Below, piece after piece: positions 26,145-35,090 of a stretch of 64,000 nucleotides of DNA (its first letter is position 1; the number at the start of each line of letters is the position of its first letter). Made by a program: the position numbers and the translations under genes. The stretch is from Rhodoferax sp. GTDB lineage: Bacteria; Pseudomonadota; Gammaproteobacteria; Burkholderiales; Burkholderiaceae_C. The stretch spans positions 89,186 to 153,185 of the forward strand of contig PKWM01000021.1 of the NCBI GenBank assembly GCA_003133245.1. Reading direction: 5' to 3'. The notes below the pieces were generated by a model. The model saw only the letters and a list, made by a program, of their open reading frames with translations. It searched no databases and was not told the origin of the DNA.

Positions 26145-27061
26145 TCCTTGGGCCGGAAACTGAAGGTCAGGACTGGCGGCACCCGGCCATCCAGATCGCG
26201 TGGCAGCACTTCGGTTTTGTCGATCGCTTTCAGAACGGCATCGTCCCAGGATTTGACGCCGCTGGTCTGGGTCAGTTTGCGGCTGACGATGGTGCCGTCC
26301 GGTGAAGTCCGCACTTCAACCTCTGCCACCGGGTTAGCCGTGATGGTGTCGGTGAACACGATGTTGGGTTTGATGCGGGCGCGGATGCGTCCGGCGTAAC
26401 CGGCAGACTGCCCGGACGCATGCGGGGCATTGCCGGTTGCGCCTGGGGCGCCGGTGGCGTCGGCGAGTCCGGCGATGTACTTGAGGCGGGCATCACGCTG
26501 AACTTGGAGTTTTTTGGCGTCTTGCTGGTTTTGCAGCGCTTCTTTGCGCTGAGCCGCTTGATCCGTCATTATTTTTTTCTGGACGACTTTTTTGTCTTGC
26601 TCGTGCTGCTCTTGCAGGTGCTTTTTCTCAAGCAATAATTTTTCCTGTTTCAACTTTTCCTGGCGCTGCTGATCCAGGCGTTGTTTCTCCAGCTCCCGCT
26701 GCTTTTCCTGCTCCAGGTGCCTGTCTTTTTCCTTTTTAAGGCGTAGCTTCTCCCGCTCCAGGGCGATATCGACATCGGGCAGTTTGGGCTGAGCTTGCAC
26801 CGGTGCAGGCGGTGGCGCTTGAACGGGTGGCGCTGGTTCCGGCGGAACTTCGACCAATTTGGGTGCCGCCTCTTGCGGCAGCGCCGACCACAGTTCGGCC
26901 TCGGCTGTGACGTTCACCGCTTCGCTCTTCCAGTGCACGCCCCAAGTCAGGGCTACCAGCAAAAAAACGTGGGCCAGCAAAGCCAGAGCCAACGCGCGCA
27001 GGAAGCCCGGCGTCGTGGGTGGCGCGAATTCAAGGCGGTCAGTGGCGACCAAGGCGGTCAT
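26141..27061 (-). CDS. tolA: TolA, Tol-Pal cell-envelope protein
   Basis: This 306-residue protein has the three TolA parts: an N-terminal membrane anchor (residues about 20-40, ALALLAHVFLLVALTWG), a long Lys/Gln/Glu-rich helical domain (about residues 100-195, many KLKQEKLLLEKK-like turns), and a C-terminal TonB/TolA globular domain (YAGRIRARIKPNIVF, VEVRTSPDGTIVSRKL). It links TolQR in the inner membrane to TolB/Pal in the outer membrane during cell division. It follows tolR by five bases. tolB and pal are not next to it; dnaE converges on it instead. Confidence 0.9.
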   Translation of the reverse strand: MTALVATDRLEFAPPTTPGFLRALALALLAHVFLLVALTWGVHWKSEAVNVTAEAELWSALPQEAAPKLVEVPPEPAPPVQAPPPAPVQAQPKLPDVDIALEREKLRLKKEKDRHLEQEKQRELEKQRLDQQRQEKLKQEKLLLEKKHLQEQHEQDKKVVQKKIMTDQAAQRKEALQNQQDAKKLQVQRDARLKYIAGLADATGAPGATGNAPHASGQSAGYAGRIRARIKPNIVFTDTITANPVAEVEVRTSPDGTIVSRKLTQTSGVKSWDDAVLKAIDKTEVLPRDLDGRVPPVLTFSFRPKD

Positions 27062-27066
27062 TGCGA

Positions 27067-27492
<426 letters not shown>

Positions 27493-27500
27493 GCCTCCTT

Positions 27501-28193
27501 TCAGTGTCCAGAAGCCGACTGCGCGCCGACGTTGCGCTGCAGGATGTTGGAAAACTCTTCGATGAAAGTTTCCAGCTTGATGGCGGTGCGATCAATATCG
27601 CGGGCAAAGCGGTTGTAGGCCACCACCGCCGGAATCGCGGCAAACAGGCCAATGGCCGTGGTCACCAGTGCCTCGGCGATGCCTGGAGCCACCGTTGCGA
27701 GGGTCACGGTTTGCAGCGCCGCCAGCCCGGTGAAGGCATGCATGATGCCCCAAACCGTGCCAAACAAACCCACATAAGGCGAAACCGAACCGACCGAGGC
27801 CAGGAATGATAGATGGGTTTCAACCACATCCATCTCGCGCTGAAAGCTCGCGCGCATGGCCCGGCGAGCACCGTCCATCAGGGTATTGGCGTCGGTGATG
27901 TGTTTCTCGCGCAGTTTCTGGAATTCGCGCATGCCGCTGGCAAAAATGCGTTCCATGGGGCCGGAGTCGCGGGCGTTTTTGGCGGCGGCAGCAAACAGGT
28001 CGTTCAGACTGGTGCCGGACCAGAACTCGCGCTCAAAAGCGTCGTTGAGTGATTTCACCTGGCCGATTGAAAACAGTTTGCGAAAAATTGCGGCCCAACT
28101 GGCCACTGAGATGAGCAACAGCAGCAGCACGACCAGCTGCACCACGACGCTGGCGCCCAGCACCAAATGGAAGATAGAGAGGTCTTGATTCAT
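27501..28193 (-). CDS. tolQ: TolQ, MotA/TolQ/ExbB proton channel family
   Basis: This 230-residue protein has three membrane segments: one near the N-terminus (VVQLVVLLLLLISVASW) and two after residue 130 (LASVGSVSPYVGLFGTVWGI and GIAEALVTTAIGLFAAIPAV), the last two matching the conserved MotA/TolQ/ExbB channel block. With TolR it forms the motor that drives TolA at the division site. Its ATG overlaps the stop of the aminotransferase gene by four bases, indicating translational coupling. Confidence 0.93.
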   Translation of the reverse strand: MNQDLSIFHLVLGASVVVQLVVLLLLLISVASWAAIFRKLFSIGQVKSLNDAFEREFWSGTSLNDLFAAAAKNARDSGPMERIFASGMREFQKLREKHITDANTLMDGARRAMRASFQREMDVVETHLSFLASVGSVSPYVGLFGTVWGIMHAFTGLAALQTVTLATVAPGIAEALVTTAIGLFAAIPAVVAYNRFARDIDRTAIKLETFIEEFSNILQRNVGAQSASGH

Positions 28194-29383
28194 TTTGTGG
28201 TTTCCAGAAAAATTTTCAGTCGTGCAATGGCTTCTTGCAGTTGCGCCATGGAATTGGCCGTTGAAAAGCGGATGAAATCATGACTATCAGCAACGCCAAA
28301 GTCGCGCCCGGGCGTGACGGCCACATGGGCTTGGTGCATGATCTCAAACGCCAGATCCCAACTGTCTTTGATACCCAATTTGGCACAAACCGCCGAGCAG
28401 TCGGCCCATGCGTAAAAAGCGCCGTCGGGCGGCACCGGCACGTTCAGGCCGAGCGCTTTGAGCGCCGGAATAAAGTAATCGCGCCGGGCCTTGAACTCGG
28501 CGCGTCGTCTTTCATATTCCGCCAGGCTCTCAGCCTCAAAACAGGCCAATGCGGCGTATTGTGAAATGGTGCTGGGGCAAATAAATAGGTTTTGCGCCAG
28601 CCGCTCGACCACCGGACCCAACGCCAGAGGCACAACCAACCAGCCCAGGCGCCAGCCGGTCATGTTGAAGTATTTGCTGAAACTGTTGATGCTGATGACG
28701 TCCTCGCCCAGCGCCAGCGCGGTCTGCCCATAGCGCGCCTCGAAACTCAGGCCGAGGTAGATTTCATCGACCAGCGTGATACCGCCCTTGTGAGCGACCA
28801 CCTCATGGATGCGGCGCATTTCATCCGGGTCGATGGAAGTGCCGGTGGGGTTGGAGGGCGAGGCGAGCAACACGCCCTGGGTCTTGGGGTTCCAGGCGGC
28901 CGCTACCTGGCTGGCGCTGAGTTGAAAGCGCTCGGCAGCCGAGGTCGGGATCAATACTGCCGTGCCTTCAGCCGCACTGACAAAATGCCGGTTGCAAGGG
29001 TAGCTCGGATCGGGCATGAGGATCTCATCGCCAGCTTCGATCAGCGTCAGGCAAGCCAGTTGCAGTGCGGCCGAGGCGCCGGCGGTCACCACAATGCGTT
29101 CGGCCGGAACTGTGACGTTAAAGCGCGTCAGGTACCAGTGGCTGATGCGCTCGCGCAGCTCAACCAGGCCGGTGGCTTGCGTGTAATGCGTCAAGCCGTC
29201 GCGCACGGCCTTAATGGCTGCTTCCTGCACCAAGGGCGGCGCGGTAAAGTCGGGCTCGCCAATGTTGAGAAAGATCATGGGCGTGGGGGTGCGCGCCACC
29301 TCGCGTGCCAAAGCAGATGCCGCTTTGGCCACTTCCATTACATAGAAGGGTTCAATGCGCTCGGCCCGACGCGAGATTTTCAT
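28190..29383 (-). CDS. Pyridoxal-phosphate-dependent aminotransferase (class I/II)
   Basis: This 397-residue fold-type I aminotransferase shows the family order: [28 protein letters not shown] (PLP phosphate site), [32 protein letters not shown] and the PLP-lysine region [15 protein letters not shown]. The substrate is not evident; it resembles aspartate/alanine aminotransferase-like enzymes. It overlaps nusB upstream and tolQ downstream by four bases each (ATGA), placing it in a tightly packed ribBA-ribH-nusB-aminotransferase-tolQRA series. Confidence 0.9.
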   Translation of the reverse strand: MKISRRAERIEPFYVMEVAKAASALAREVARTPTPMIFLNIGEPDFTAPPLVQEAAIKAVRDGLTHYTQATGLVELRERISHWYLTRFNVTVPAERIVVTAGASAALQLACLTLIEAGDEILMPDPSYPCNRHFVSAAEGTAVLIPTSAAERFQLSASQVAAAWNPKTQGVLLASPSNPTGTSIDPDEMRRIHEVVAHKGGITLVDEIYLGLSFEARYGQTALALGEDVISINSFSKYFNMTGWRLGWLVVPLALGPVVERLAQNLFICPSTISQYAALACFEAESLAEYERRRAEFKARRDYFIPALKALGLNVPVPPDGAFYAWADCSAVCAKLGIKDSWDLAFEIMHQAHVAVTPGRDFGVADSHDFIRFSTANSMAQLQEAIARLKIFLETTK

Positions 29384-29913
29384 GGCCGGGCGTGGCCCCG
29401 GTCGGCTGCGACTTCGGCTGCGCGCAGGCTCGGGGCCAGCCCGTTGAGCACGGCGTTGACGTACTTGTGGCCGTCAGTGCCGCCAAACTCTTTGGCCAGC
29501 TCGATGCATTCATTGAGTACCACGCGCCAGGGCACATCCAGACAGTGTTGGAACTCGTAGGCGCCGATCCACATGACGGCGTGTTCGATTGGCGAAATTT
29601 CTGCCAGCTTGCGATCCAGCAAAGGGGTGAGCAGGGCGTCGAGCTCGTCGGCTTGCTCGGTGCAGCCATGCAGTAGCGCATCAAAGTGCACGGCGTCCGA
29701 TTTTGAAAAGCCGGCCAGATCGCGCGTGAAGGCGTCAATATCAGCCACCTCGTTCTTGCCAACCAGTTTTTGATACAACGCTTGAAGGGCGAACTCGCGT
29801 GCGCGCGAACGATCTGATTTGCTGCCGGCCTTGCGTGCACCGGTGCTGGTCAAGCCGGTGCGGGACTGGCGTGGCGGGCGAATTTCAGTCGATTTCGGCT
29901 TGGGTTGGATCAT
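29380..29913 (-). CDS. nusB: Transcription antitermination factor NusB
   Basis: This 177-residue protein is NusB, which with NusE (S10) binds boxA RNA in rRNA antitermination. The core begins at [14 protein letters not shown] and includes [15 protein letters not shown] and [26 protein letters not shown], all typical. About 35 polar residues precede the core, longer than in E. coli, as in many betaproteobacteria. It overlaps ribH by one base (TAATG) and the aminotransferase by four, so expression is likely coupled. Confidence 0.94.
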   Translation of the reverse strand: MIQPKPKSTEIRPPRQSRTGLTSTGARKAGSKSDRSRAREFALQALYQKLVGKNEVADIDAFTRDLAGFSKSDAVHFDALLHGCTEQADELDALLTPLLDRKLAEISPIEHAVMWIGAYEFQHCLDVPWRVVLNECIELAKEFGGTDGHKYVNAVLNGLAPSLRAAEVAADRGHARP

Positions 29914-30386
29914 TAAATTTCTTCTAACAGGTTGGCCATTTCAACTGCGGCACGGGCACTGTCGCGTCCTTTATCGGTTTGTCTTGCTACCGCCTGCGCT
30001 AAATTTTCGGTGGTGAGAATGGCGTTGGCAACGGGTAATTGGTAATCAAGTGCAACGCGGCTGACGCCGGCGCTTGACTCATTGGCGACCAGCTCGAAGT
30101 GGTAGGTTTCGCCTCGGATGACGCAACCGATGGCCACCAGCGCGTCGTATTTCATTTTCTCCGCCATGGCGAGCAGGGCCACAGGCACTTCAAGCGCGCC
30201 TGGCACCTGCACCAGATCAATGTGCTTTTCGCTCACGCCCAGCGCCATCAGTTCGGCTTTGCAAGCCGCTGCCAGCGCATTGGTAATGGGCTGGTTGAAA
30301 CGGGCCTGAACGATGCCGATGGTCAATTTCTTGCCGTTCATGCGGGGGCTGCTGGCGTCCAGCTCGCCTTGGTCTGAATGGATCAT
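29913..30386 (-). CDS. ribH: 6,7-dimethyl-8-ribityllumazine synthase
   Basis: This 157-residue enzyme condenses 5-amino-6-ribitylaminouracil with 3,4-dihydroxy-2-butanone 4-phosphate in the penultimate step of riboflavin synthesis. Family motifs visible are [49 protein letters not shown] with the catalytic histidine, and the C-terminal [14 protein letters not shown]. It overlaps ribBA by four bases and nusB by one, and belongs to the split rib cluster of this window. Confidence 0.95.
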   Translation of the reverse strand: MIHSDQGELDASSPRMNGKKLTIGIVQARFNQPITNALAAACKAELMALGVSEKHIDLVQVPGALEVPVALLAMAEKMKYDALVAIGCVIRGETYHFELVANESSAGVSRVALDYQLPVANAILTTENLAQAVARQTDKGRDSARAAVEMANLLEEI

Positions 30387-31507
30387 GGTTGTTTACTGGG
30401 TAGGTAGCCGACAATTTCGAGGCCGTAGCCGGTCATGCTGGGCATGCGCCGGGGGGTACCGAGCAGTTTCATTTTGTGGACACCGCAGTCGCGCAGAATC
30501 TGGGCACCGATACCGTAGTTGCGCAAGTCCATGCGTCCGCGTTCGGGGCCGTGGCTGGCGCGTGCGGAGCCTTCAAACTGCGCCAGCAATTGCGTGGCAG
30601 TTTCAGCGCAGTTCAGCAGCACGACCACCCCTTTGCCTTCAGAAGCGATGCGCGCCAGGCTGGCATCCAGACTCCAGGAGTGCATGGCGCGGCCCACTTC
30701 GAGCGCGTCCAGCACCGACAAGGGCTCATGCACGCGCGCCAGCACGGTGTCGTTTTTGCTCCATTCGCCTTTGACCAAGGCTAGATGGACGCCATGCGAG
30801 GTCTTATCCTTGAAAGCATGCAACGTGAATTCGCCGAAAGCAGTATTAATGACGTGCGCGCCGACCTTCTCAACCATTGACTCGACCCGGCTGCGGTGGG
30901 CAATCAGATCGGCGATGGTACCGATTTTGAGTTTATGCGTGGCGGCAAACAGTTGCAGGTCAGGCAGACGTGCCATGGTGCCGTCGTCTTTCATGATCTC
31001 GCAGATCACCGCCGCCGGGGAGCACCCTGCCATGGTGGCCAGGTCGCAACCGGCTTCGGTATGACCGGCGCGCATCAGCACGCCGCCTTTGACCGCTTGC
31101 AAGGGAAAAATATGACCGGGTTGCACCAGATCGTTAGGCTTGGCATCTTTGGCTACCGCCGCCTGCACCGTACGGGCGCGGTCTGCTGCCGAGATACCGG
31201 TGGTGACACCTTCAGCCGCCTCAATGGAAACGGTGAAAGCGGTACCTTTTTTGTCGCCATTGTGCGCCGTCATGGGGGGCAAGCGCAGACGCTCGCAGCG
31301 CTCGCGCGTGAGGGTCAGGCAAATCAGGCCGCGCCCGAAACGCGCCATGAAGTTGATCGCGGCGGCGTTGACGTGGTCGGCCGCTAAAACCAGATCACCT
31401 TCGTTTTCGCGGTCTTCTTCATCCACCAGAATCACGATGCGCCCAGCACGCATATCGGCCACAATGTCTTCAACCGGGGAAATTGCCACGGGCAATGGGG
31501 TAGTCAT
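30383..31507 (-). CDS. ribBA: 3,4-DHBP synthase with degenerate GTP cyclohydrolase II domain (RibBA)
   Basis: This 374-residue protein has an intact N-terminal RibB domain: [33 protein letters not shown] block, [14 protein letters not shown], giving 3,4-dihydroxy-2-butanone 4-phosphate from ribulose 5-phosphate. The C-terminal half (from about residue 210) aligns with GTP cyclohydrolase II but the zinc-binding Cys cluster expected after the RVHSEC-type motif is absent; here the stretch reads [16 protein letters not shown]. So only the RibB activity is expected, as known for several betaproteobacterial RibBA proteins. It is divergent from the Nramp-related gene. I see no FMN riboswitch in the 165-base leader region. 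Confidence 0.9.
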   Translation of the reverse strand: MTTPLPVAISPVEDIVADMRAGRIVILVDEEDRENEGDLVLAADHVNAAAINFMARFGRGLICLTLTRERCERLRLPPMTAHNGDKKGTAFTVSIEAAEGVTTGISAADRARTVQAAVAKDAKPNDLVQPGHIFPLQAVKGGVLMRAGHTEAGCDLATMAGCSPAAVICEIMKDDGTMARLPDLQLFAATHKLKIGTIADLIAHRSRVESMVEKVGAHVINTAFGEFTLHAFKDKTSHGVHLALVKGEWSKNDTVLARVHEPLSVLDALEVGRAMHSWSLDASLARIASEGKGVVVLLNCAETATQLLAQFEGSARASHGPERGRMDLRNYGIGAQILRDCGVHKMKLLGTPRRMPSMTGYGLEIVGYLPSKQP

Positions 31508-31672
31508 AGGCTTATCTTTCAGTCAGTTTGATGCCGCACAAATTCATTGGCGCATTTTCGCACGCCCAGTGATTGACTGATCACAAGTAGATGGAGATGG
31601 TGTTCAGGTTCGCCAGGTCGGCGCAGAAGGAGCAGATATTTGTGTCACGCAGTCCTTTAAACTCGCACTACT

Positions 31673-32941
31673 ATGGATCTGTTCTCTAAGCTCTACTACA
31701 AACTGCGCCGGTACTGGAAAGCGATCCGGCTGTATCTGGTCATTGCCGGACCGGGCCTGGTCGTGATGGTGGCGGATAACGACGCAGGTGGCATCACCAC
31801 CTACGCTGCAACTGGGGCTAAGTACGGTTTCAATCTAATCTGGTTCCTCCTGATCCTCATCCCCGTTGCCTACTACGTACAGGAAATGACGGTGCGCCTG
31901 GGTGCTGTCACCAAACGAGGCCATGCCGAAGCAATTTTTGACGGATTCGGTGCCTTTTGGGGTTGGTTCTCGTTGATCGACCTGATGATCGTGGATTGGT
32001 TGACACTGGTCACCGAATTCATTGGTATGACTTCGGCCCTGAGCATCTTCGGTGTCGCGCCTTGGATCACGGTTGTCGGTGTCGTCATGCTAATGGGCAT
32101 CATCGTGATCAACGGACGCTACTGGACCTGGGAAAAAATTGCGCTGCTGTTTTGCACCTTGAATCTGATTTACATCCCGGCCGCATTCATGGTGCATCCA
32201 TCGGTCTCGGACGTCTTCAAGCAAGGCCTGATCCCGAATTTCCCGGGCGGCTTCAATGGTGAACTGTTCTTCATTCTGATGGCCAATATCGGCACCACGA
32301 TTGCACCCTGGATGCTGTTCTTTCAGCAAAGCGCGGTGGTCGACAAAGGCATGTTGGAAAAAGACATCCCCTGGGGCAAATTCGATACGCTGGTTGGTTC
32401 GGTATTCACCGTCGTGGTGGCAGTGTTCATTGTCATTTTGACCGGTGCGGTGTTGAAGGGTGTCGCCATCGACGACGCTGCCCAGGCGGCGTCGATTTTG
32501 ATGAAGACCAACCATTACGTGGGGACCTTCATGGCAATCGGCTTGTTCGATGCCGGCCTGCTGGGCGCCATCTGCATTTCGCTGGCCAGTTCCTGGGCCT
32601 TCGGCGAAATCTTCGGCTGGGCGCACTCCCTGAATCAGAACATCAAGGAAGCGCCCTGGTTTTATATCACCTACTTCTTTACGCTGATCACGGCCGGCTT
32701 GGTGGTACTGATTCCGGGCGCACCGCTGGTGCTGATCACGCTGTTCGTTCAGGTCGTCGCCGTGACCTTGCTGCCCGCCGCCCTGGTGTTCCTGATTCTG
32801 CTGCTCAATGACAAGAAGCACATGGGCGAATACTGCAACAGTCTGACGGAAAATCTGATCGGCGGCTTCATCGTCATTGCCATCGTGATTCTGTCGACGT
32901 TGTATGGTGTCAGCGTTATGTTTCCCAGCCTGTTTCACTAA
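31673..32941 (+). CDS. Nramp-related divalent metal transporter, likely Mg2+ (NRMT-type)
   Basis: This 422-residue protein has about 11 membrane segments and the Nramp fold, but the two metal-binding motifs differ from Mn/Fe transporters. The helix-1 motif usually DPGN reads D37-A-G-G (context VADNDAGG), and the helix-6 motif usually MPH reads A211-P-W (GTTIAPWM), so the metal-binding methionine is an alanine. Loss of that methionine is the mark of Nramp-related magnesium transporters. It heads a three-gene module with a 62-residue membrane protein and an MgtE/CBS protein, which supports Mg2+ as substrate; Mn2+ is not excluded. No clear Shine-Dalgarno precedes the ATG. The module lies in opposite orientation inside the rib cluster. 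Confidence 0.85.
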   Translation: MDLFSKLYYKLRRYWKAIRLYLVIAGPGLVVMVADNDAGGITTYAATGAKYGFNLIWFLLILIPVAYYVQEMTVRLGAVTKRGHAEAIFDGFGAFWGWFSLIDLMIVDWLTLVTEFIGMTSALSIFGVAPWITVVGVVMLMGIIVINGRYWTWEKIALLFCTLNLIYIPAAFMVHPSVSDVFKQGLIPNFPGGFNGELFFILMANIGTTIAPWMLFFQQSAVVDKGMLEKDIPWGKFDTLVGSVFTVVVAVFIVILTGAVLKGVAIDDAAQAASILMKTNHYVGTFMAIGLFDAGLLGAICISLASSWAFGEIFGWAHSLNQNIKEAPWFYITYFFTLITAGLVVLIPGAPLVLITLFVQVVAVTLLPAALVFLILLLNDKKHMGEYCNSLTENLIGGFIVIAIVILSTLYGVSVMFPSLFH

Positions 32942-32956
32942 TCAAGGTAAATCAAA

Positions 32957-33145
32957 ATGGCATCGAGCATCAACCGCCTGGTCAGGAAGCTTAGGGAAAT
33001 CAACCATCGCTACAGCAAGCCGCATATCGAAATGACGCCAATGGTCAAATTTTCCTTGATGACATTGCGAATTTATCTATTGCTGATCGTCGGCTTGATT
33101 GTTTACAAATTTGTTGTCACCTTGAGTACGGGGGCCGTTCAATGA
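32957..33145 (+). CDS. Small single-span membrane protein of the Nramp/MgtE module
   Basis: This 62-residue protein has a basic N-terminal half (RLVRKLREINHRYSKPH) and one membrane helix (LRIYLLLIVGLIVYKFVV), so the N-terminus is probably cytoplasmic. I recognise no family. It starts 16 bases after the transporter and overlaps the MgtE/CBS gene by four bases (ATGA), which argues that it is real and translated with both. A role as a small transporter subunit or as a membrane anchor for the soluble MgtE-like protein is a reasonable guess, not shown. Confidence 0.7.
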   Translation: MASSINRLVRKLREINHRYSKPHIEMTPMVKFSLMTLRIYLLLIVGLIVYKFVVTLSTGAVQ

Positions 33146-34392
33146 TCACTCTGCTGGAGCACAAGTTTTTTCTGAGCGAAATCATTGGCCGCAAGGTCTA
33201 CCTGAAGACCGATCAGATCGGCCGCCTGGACGATCTGGTCATCGTTGAGACCGGAAAGCTACCAGAGGTGAGTTACTTCGTTGTCACGCGTTCCTTTGGC
33301 TATCCGTCCCTGCTGCTGCCATGGGACAAACTGACGCTGATTTCAAATACCGAGATTGTTTTCGATGTGAACGCGCCGCCGCATGACTATGAGCGAGCAC
33401 CACCAGAAGGATCGATCTTGCTTAGGGCGCACATTCTCGACAAGAAGATTCTGGACATGGACGATCACGAGGTCGAGATTGTTTATGACATCAGTTTGCA
33501 CTTTCAGGCGGGCAAGCTGTATGTGAGCGAGGTCGATTTCAGCCGACGACGCTTGTTGCGCCGGATGGGCTTAAAGAAGCTGGCGAACTGGATTTCCGAG
33601 CGGCAACAGGAAACGAACGTGTCTTGGCTTTATGTTCAGCCTTTGCCCGAACATATCGGTGCCTTCAAGGGTCACGTCAAGCTCAACGTGCTCAAAGAAA
33701 GCATCAGCGATATTCACCCGGTTGATTTGGCCGACATCCTTGAAGAACTCGAAGGTGACCAGCGTCTGGCTGTCTTCAAGGAACTTGAGACCGAACACGC
33801 CTCCGATACCTTGGAAGAAGTTGAACCACGGGTTCAGCGTGAACTTATTCATGCGATTGAAAAGCAACGTGCAGCGCAGCTGATTGATGCCATGAGCCCG
33901 GGCCAAGCCGCCGACATTCTGGCCGCGCTGCCAACATCCGAAGCCGACGAGTTGTTATTGTTGATGGATAAAGACAACGCCACCAAGGTACAGAAAATCA
34001 TCGACCAGCACGATGAAAATATTCTGTTATTTTCGACCCAGCAATTCATAAAGATGCCGGAGTCCACTTCGGTCGAAGAGGTTATGACCAATTTTCGTGT
34101 CGTCGCCCGTGATATGGACGTGATCATGTACGTCTATGTCGCCGATGAGCAGGGTGTCCTCAAAGGCGTGGTTGATTTTCGGGAACTGCTGGCGGCTGAG
34201 ACCGGCCAGTTGCTCGGAGAAATCATGACCGACAAGATCATTACCTTGAACCAGGACGATACCCTGCGCAACGCAGTCGCCATGTTCGTGCGCTACGGTT
34301 TTCGCGCGATTCCTGTCACTGACGAAAACAATGTGCTGTTGGCTGTTGTTTCGTTCCGGGACATCCGAGGCATAAAGCCACGGCTTGACTAA
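33142..34392 (+). CDS. MgtE N-domain/CBS protein lacking the membrane channel domain
   Basis: This 416-residue soluble protein resembles the cytoplasmic half of the Mg2+ channel MgtE. A PRC-barrel-like region (about residues 10-150, IGRKVYLKTDQIGRLDDLVI) precedes an MgtE N-domain with helical repeats (HPVDLADILEELEGDQRLAV, SPGQAADILAALPTSEADEL) and a CBS pair (TSVEEVMTNFRVVARDMDV; LGEIMTDKIITLNQDDTL). In MgtE these domains sense Mg2+ and gate the channel, but here no channel domain follows. Its coupling with the Nramp-related transporter suggests that it gates or senses Mg2+ for that transporter. It ends three bases before the convergent ribE stop. Confidence 0.85.
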   Translation: MITLLEHKFFLSEIIGRKVYLKTDQIGRLDDLVIVETGKLPEVSYFVVTRSFGYPSLLLPWDKLTLISNTEIVFDVNAPPHDYERAPPEGSILLRAHILDKKILDMDDHEVEIVYDISLHFQAGKLYVSEVDFSRRRLLRRMGLKKLANWISERQQETNVSWLYVQPLPEHIGAFKGHVKLNVLKESISDIHPVDLADILEELEGDQRLAVFKELETEHASDTLEEVEPRVQRELIHAIEKQRAAQLIDAMSPGQAADILAALPTSEADELLLLMDKDNATKVQKIIDQHDENILLFSTQQFIKMPESTSVEEVMTNFRVVARDMDVIMYVYVADEQGVLKGVVDFRELLAAETGQLLGEIMTDKIITLNQDDTLRNAVAMFVRYGFRAIPVTDENNVLLAVVSFRDIRGIKPRLD

Positions 34393-34395
34393 AAA

Positions 34396-35034
34396 TCAAG
34401 GGATGACCGATACACCAAAATCCGTACTGAGCATCCGTTCGACATAGCGCGCGATCAGGTCAATTTCAAGATTGACGTTCGAACCCGACTTGAGCGACCC
34501 CAGCGCCGTATTTTGCACGGTGTGCGGTATCAGGTTGATGCGCATCTCGCAACCCGCATCAAGATCCTCGACATGATTGACCGTCAGGCTGACGCCATTG
34601 ATGGTGATGGAACCCTTGTAGGCGAGGTATTTGGCGAGCGTTTTGGGCGTTAACAAATGCAACTCCCAGCTTTCACCCACCTGGGCAAAATGAGTCACAG
34701 TGCCAATGCCATCGACATGGCCCGATACCAGGTGGCCACCCAGTCGGTCATTGGCGCGCAGGGCTTTCTCCAGGTTGATCGGTCCCGGCTGCGCCAAGCC
34801 AGCGGTCTTGTCCAGCGACTCGGCGGAAACGTCCACCGTGAATTGGCATGCTGCCGCATCCAAGGCGGTAACGGTCATGCAGGCACCGTTGAGCGCGATG
34901 CTGTCGCCCGGATCGACATCGTCAAGGTAAGTGGGCGGGCAAGTAATGGTCAGGCGCTTGCCGTGGGCGGTAGAACTGCCTAAAGCGTGAACGACCGCGA
35001 TGCGCCCTACGCCGGTGATGATTCCAGTAAACAT
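34396..35034 (-). CDS. ribE: Riboflavin synthase, alpha subunit
   Basis: This 212-residue trimeric enzyme disproportionates two lumazine molecules to riboflavin and the ribitylaminouracil precursor. The two tandem barrels each start with a recognisable block: MFTGIITGVGRI at the N-terminus and LGGHLVSGHVDGIGTV at the second domain; SIALNGACMTVT and SITINGVSLTVNHV are the matching repeats. It lies downstream of ribD on the minus strand with a 56-base gap, and the convergent Nramp/MgtE module separates it from ribBA-ribH. Confidence 0.95.
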   Translation of the reverse strand: MFTGIITGVGRIAVVHALGSSTAHGKRLTITCPPTYLDDVDPGDSIALNGACMTVTALDAAACQFTVDVSAESLDKTAGLAQPGPINLEKALRANDRLGGHLVSGHVDGIGTVTHFAQVGESWELHLLTPKTLAKYLAYKGSITINGVSLTVNHVEDLDAGCEMRINLIPHTVQNTALGSLKSGSNVNLEIDLIARYVERMLSTDFGVSVIP

Positions 35035-35090
35035 GAGCGTATTTTCGCAGGGAATCAGCCCATGCCAGAAGTTGGGCTGAAATCTTTTGC

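Noticed and set aside
31508..31672. Possible FMN, manganese or magnesium riboswitch between ribBA and the Nramp-related gene
   Set aside because: The conserved cores that I know for FMN, yybP-ykoY and M-box RNAs are not visible.
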